From the NCBI GenBank assembly GCA_030453005.1, contig JAKDLE010000124.1, forward strand, positions 1 to 7,432: a stretch of 7,432 nucleotides of DNA, in the 5' to 3' direction. The position numbers and the translations under genes are program-made. This stretch comes from Pseudonocardia sp. Its GTDB lineage: Bacteria > Actinomycetota > Actinomycetes > Mycobacteriales > Pseudonocardiaceae. The notes under the pieces are model-generated. The model had not been told where the DNA came from and made no database searches. It was given only the letters and a program-made list of their open reading frames with translations. Every line of letters begins with the position of its first letter. Position 1 is the stretch's first letter. This document shows, one piece after another, positions 5,629 through 7,432 of this stretch.

Positions 5629-5636
5629 TCCCGGTC

Positions 5637-7274
5637 ATGACCGCCGCAACGGAGCCGATCGGGGACGCATCCGGCGCTGCCGCCGCCGAGCCCGATGTCC
5701 ACACCACCGCAGGCAAGCTCGCCGACCTGTACCGGCGGGTCGAGGACGCCGTCGACCCGGGCTCCGGAGTCGAGCGCCAGCGCGCCAAGGGCCGCCAGAC
5801 GGCCCGCGAGCGCATCGACCCGCTGCTCGACCCCGGCTCGTTCGTGGAGCTCGACGCGCTGACCCGGCACCGCTCCACCAACTTCGGGATGGACGCCAAA
5901 CGCCCGTTCGGCGACGGGGTCGTCACCGGCAGCGGCACGGTCGACGGCCGTCCGGTGGCGATCTTCAGCCAGGACGCCACGGTGTTCGGCGGGGCGTTGG
6001 GCGAGGTGTACGGCGAGAAGATCGTCAAGGTGATGGACCTGGCCGCGAAGATCGGCTGCCCGGTGATCGGCATCAACGACGGCGGCGGCGCCCGCATCCA
6101 GGAGGGCGTGGTCGCGCTCGGCCTCTACGGTGACATCTTCATCCGCAACGTGCGCAGCTCGGGGGTCATCCCGCAGATCTCACTGATCATGGGCGCGTGC
6201 GCGGGCGGCGCCGTCTACTCCCCCGCGCTCACCGACTTCACCGTGATGGTCGCCCAGACCAGCCACATGTTCATCACCGGCCCGGACATCATCAAGACCG
6301 TCACCGGTGAGGACGTCGGCTTCGAGGAGCTCGGCGGGGGCCGCACGCACAACACGAAGTCCGGGGTGGCGCACTACCTCGCCTCCGACGAGGCCGACGC
6401 CCTGGACTACGTCAAGGAGCTGCTCGGCTACCTGCCCAGCAACAACCTGTCCGAGCCGCCGACCTACCCGGCGCCGGAGCCGACGGCCGGGTCGATCGCG
6501 GACGGGCTCACCGACGCCGACCTGGAGCTGGACACGATCATCCCGGACTCCCCCAACACCCCGTACGACATCCGCGAGGTGATCAGCCGGGTCGTCGACG
6601 AGGGCGAGTTCCTGGAGGTGCACGAGCTGTTCGCGCCCAACATCGTGTGCGGCTACGGGCGGATCGAGGGGCGCTCGGTCGGCGTGGTGGCCAACCAGCC
6701 CACCCAGTTCGCGGGCTGCCTCGACATCGACGCCTCCGAGAAGGCGTCGCGCTTCGTGCGCACCTGCGACGCGTTCAACATCCCGGTGGTGACCTTCGTC
6801 GACGTCCCCGGCTTCCTGCCCGGCACCGAGCAGGAATGGAACGGGATCATCCGCCGGGGCGCGAAGTTGATCTACGCCTACTGCGAGGCGACCGTCCCCA
6901 AGGTCACCGTCATCACCCGCAAGGGATACGGCGGCGCGTACGACGTCATGGGGTCCAAACACCTTGGCGGCGACATCAACGTCGCGTGGCCGACGGCGCA
7001 GATCGCGGTGACCGGCGCGGCGGGCGCGGTCAGCATCCTCTACCGCAAGGAGATGAAGGGCCTCGACGGCGACGAGCTCGCGGCGAAGCGGGCGGAGCTC
7101 CAGCAGGAGTACGAGGACACCCTCTGCAACCCCTACATCGCGGCCGACCGCGGCTACATCGACGGCGTCATCCCGCCCTCGCACACCCGCGGCTACGTCG
7201 GACGGGCGCTGCGGATGCTGGAAACCAAGCGCGAGGCCGTGCCGCCCCGCAAGCACGGGAACATCCCGCTGTGA
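5637..7274 (+). CDS. pccB: Propionyl/acyl-CoA carboxylase beta (carboxyltransferase) subunit, AccD5/PccB type
   Basis: This subunit transfers carboxyl from carboxybiotin on the alpha subunit to an acyl-CoA, chiefly propionyl-CoA to methylmalonyl-CoA, in a cytosolic complex. The 545-residue product has the two crotonase-like halves of the family. The N-terminal half carries [19 protein letters not shown] (55-73), [20 protein letters not shown] (110-129), [12 protein letters not shown] (147-158) with the first oxyanion-hole glycines, and [14 protein letters not shown] (185-198). The C-terminal half carries [20 protein letters not shown] (353-372), [12 protein letters not shown] (389-400) and [15 protein letters not shown] (428-442). 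It ends in [10 protein letters not shown] like mycobacterial AccD5. Asp436 in GGAYDVMG corresponds to the Asp422 linked to propionyl-CoA preference in Streptomyces PccB. ATG 5637 fits AccD5 length. The epsilon subunit gene overlaps its stop, and birA is divergent. Confidence 0.96.
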   Translation: MTAATEPIGDASGAAAAEPDVHTTAGKLADLYRRVEDAVDPGSGVERQRAKGRQTARERIDPLLDPGSFVELDALTRHRSTNFGMDAKRPFGDGVVTGSGTVDGRPVAIFSQDATVFGGALGEVYGEKIVKVMDLAAKIGCPVIGINDGGGARIQEGVVALGLYGDIFIRNVRSSGVIPQISLIMGACAGGAVYSPALTDFTVMVAQTSHMFITGPDIIKTVTGEDVGFEELGGGRTHNTKSGVAHYLASDEADALDYVKELLGYLPSNNLSEPPTYPAPEPTAGSIADGLTDADLELDTIIPDSPNTPYDIREVISRVVDEGEFLEVHELFAPNIVCGYGRIEGRSVGVVANQPTQFAGCLDIDASEKASRFVRTCDAFNIPVVTFVDVPGFLPGTEQEWNGIIRRGAKLIYAYCEATVPKVTVITRKGYGGAYDVMGSKHLGGDINVAWPTAQIAVTGAAGAVSILYRKEMKGLDGDELAAKRAELQQEYEDTLCNPYIAADRGYIDGVIPPSHTRGYVGRALRMLETKREAVPPRKHGNIPL

Positions 7275-7432
7275 CGAGGGAGGCTGTGACCGGGGAGGCC
7301 GAAGGGAGTCCCGAGGAGCGGCGGTCGCTGTTCCGGGTGGTGCGCGGCGAGCCGTCGCACGCGGAGCTGGCGGCGCTGACGGTCGTGCTCGCGGCCGCCG
7401 CGTCGGCCGGTGGCGAGACCGCCCCGGCCCCG
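7271..7432 (+). CDS. accE5: Acyl-CoA carboxylase epsilon subunit (5' part only)
   Basis: The last 54 codons of the window form the start of a small epsilon subunit, which helps hold the alpha and beta subunits together in actinobacterial acyl-CoA carboxylases. The signature is [20 protein letters not shown] followed by an Ala-rich helix, the short conserved domain of this family. The preceding stretch ([19 protein letters not shown]) is acidic and variable, as is usual. I chose GTG 7271 because it overlaps the pccB stop as GTGA. GTG 7286 is possible, but the GGAGG at 7279-7283 is only 2 nt from it, which is too close to be a normal site. The 3' end lies outside the window. Confidence 0.87.
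   Translation, partial: MTREAVTGEAEGSPEERRSLFRVVRGEPSHAELAALTVVLAAAASAGGETAPAP

Larger units (their letters stand above)
5311..5636. other. Divergent birA/pccB intergenic regulatory region
   Basis: This 326-bp gap holds no convincing gene: frames through it are Arg/Pro/Gly-rich shadows without start signals or family resemblance. The birA-proximal half (5311-5465) is extremely GC-rich and carries the long inverted repeat. The pccB-proximal half (5466-5590) is less GC-rich and A/C-rich. It contains several GATC(A/G)C sites (5430, 5488, 5513, 5571), the perfect palindrome GTGATCAC (5511-5518), and the dyad GTGAG-N9-CTCAC (5466-5484). It should hold both divergent promoters and any shared operator. 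Confidence 0.6.

Overview
The window is very GC-rich, with GTG starts, overlapping stop/start codons and dense packing on both strands. This points to an actinobacterium. The gene content, and the pairing of a biotin ligase with an acyl-CoA carboxylase beta/epsilon pair, fits Pseudonocardiales (for example Pseudonocardia). That placement is inference from style and remembered family sequences, not a database search. No tRNA, rRNA, CRISPR array, transposase or phage gene was seen; this is mostly ordinary chromosomal metabolism.

Layout. (1) 3-302 (+) is the 3' end of a histidinol-phosphatase gene (hisN). (2) 303-502 is a non-coding gap holding six copies of a GATCGGCAAACTCGG-like element, two inverted and four direct, with an exact 21-bp period within each group. 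(3) 503-2119 (+) encodes peptide chain release factor 3 (prfC). (4) 2155-2577 and 2574-3041 (+) are a translationally coupled pair: a GlcG/HbpS-like (DUF336) protein and a MaoC-type hot-dog hydratase. (5) A convergent leftward group follows, reading from the right: birA (4498-5310), a two-TM PH-domain membrane protein (3988-4473), and hydroxymethylglutaryl-CoA lyase (3066-3998). (6) 5311-5636 is a 326-bp divergent promoter region with a 14-bp imperfect inverted repeat and smaller dyads. (7) 5637-7274 (+) is the carboxyltransferase (beta) subunit of propionyl/acyl-CoA carboxylase. It overlaps by 4 bp the start of the small epsilon subunit gene, which runs off the window.

How it fits together. 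BirA attaches biotin to the biotin carrier subunit of acyl-CoA carboxylases, and the divergently encoded beta and epsilon subunits belong to such a complex. The order PH protein - birA / accD5 - accE5 matches what I recall of Mycobacterium tuberculosis Rv3278c-Rv3281, so this core looks like conserved actinobacterial synteny. HMG-CoA lyase acts in leucine breakdown downstream of another biotin-dependent carboxylase, so its place in the birA operon makes metabolic sense. prfC, birA, the PH gene and pccB each have a TAnnnT hexamer 6-9 nt before the start codon. The last three also lack a convincing Shine-Dalgarno sequence, which suggests leaderless transcripts.

I found no clear undescribed system. 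The best leads are the 21-bp phased repeats, the structured birA-pccB intergenic region, and the uncharacterised GlcG-like/MaoC pair.
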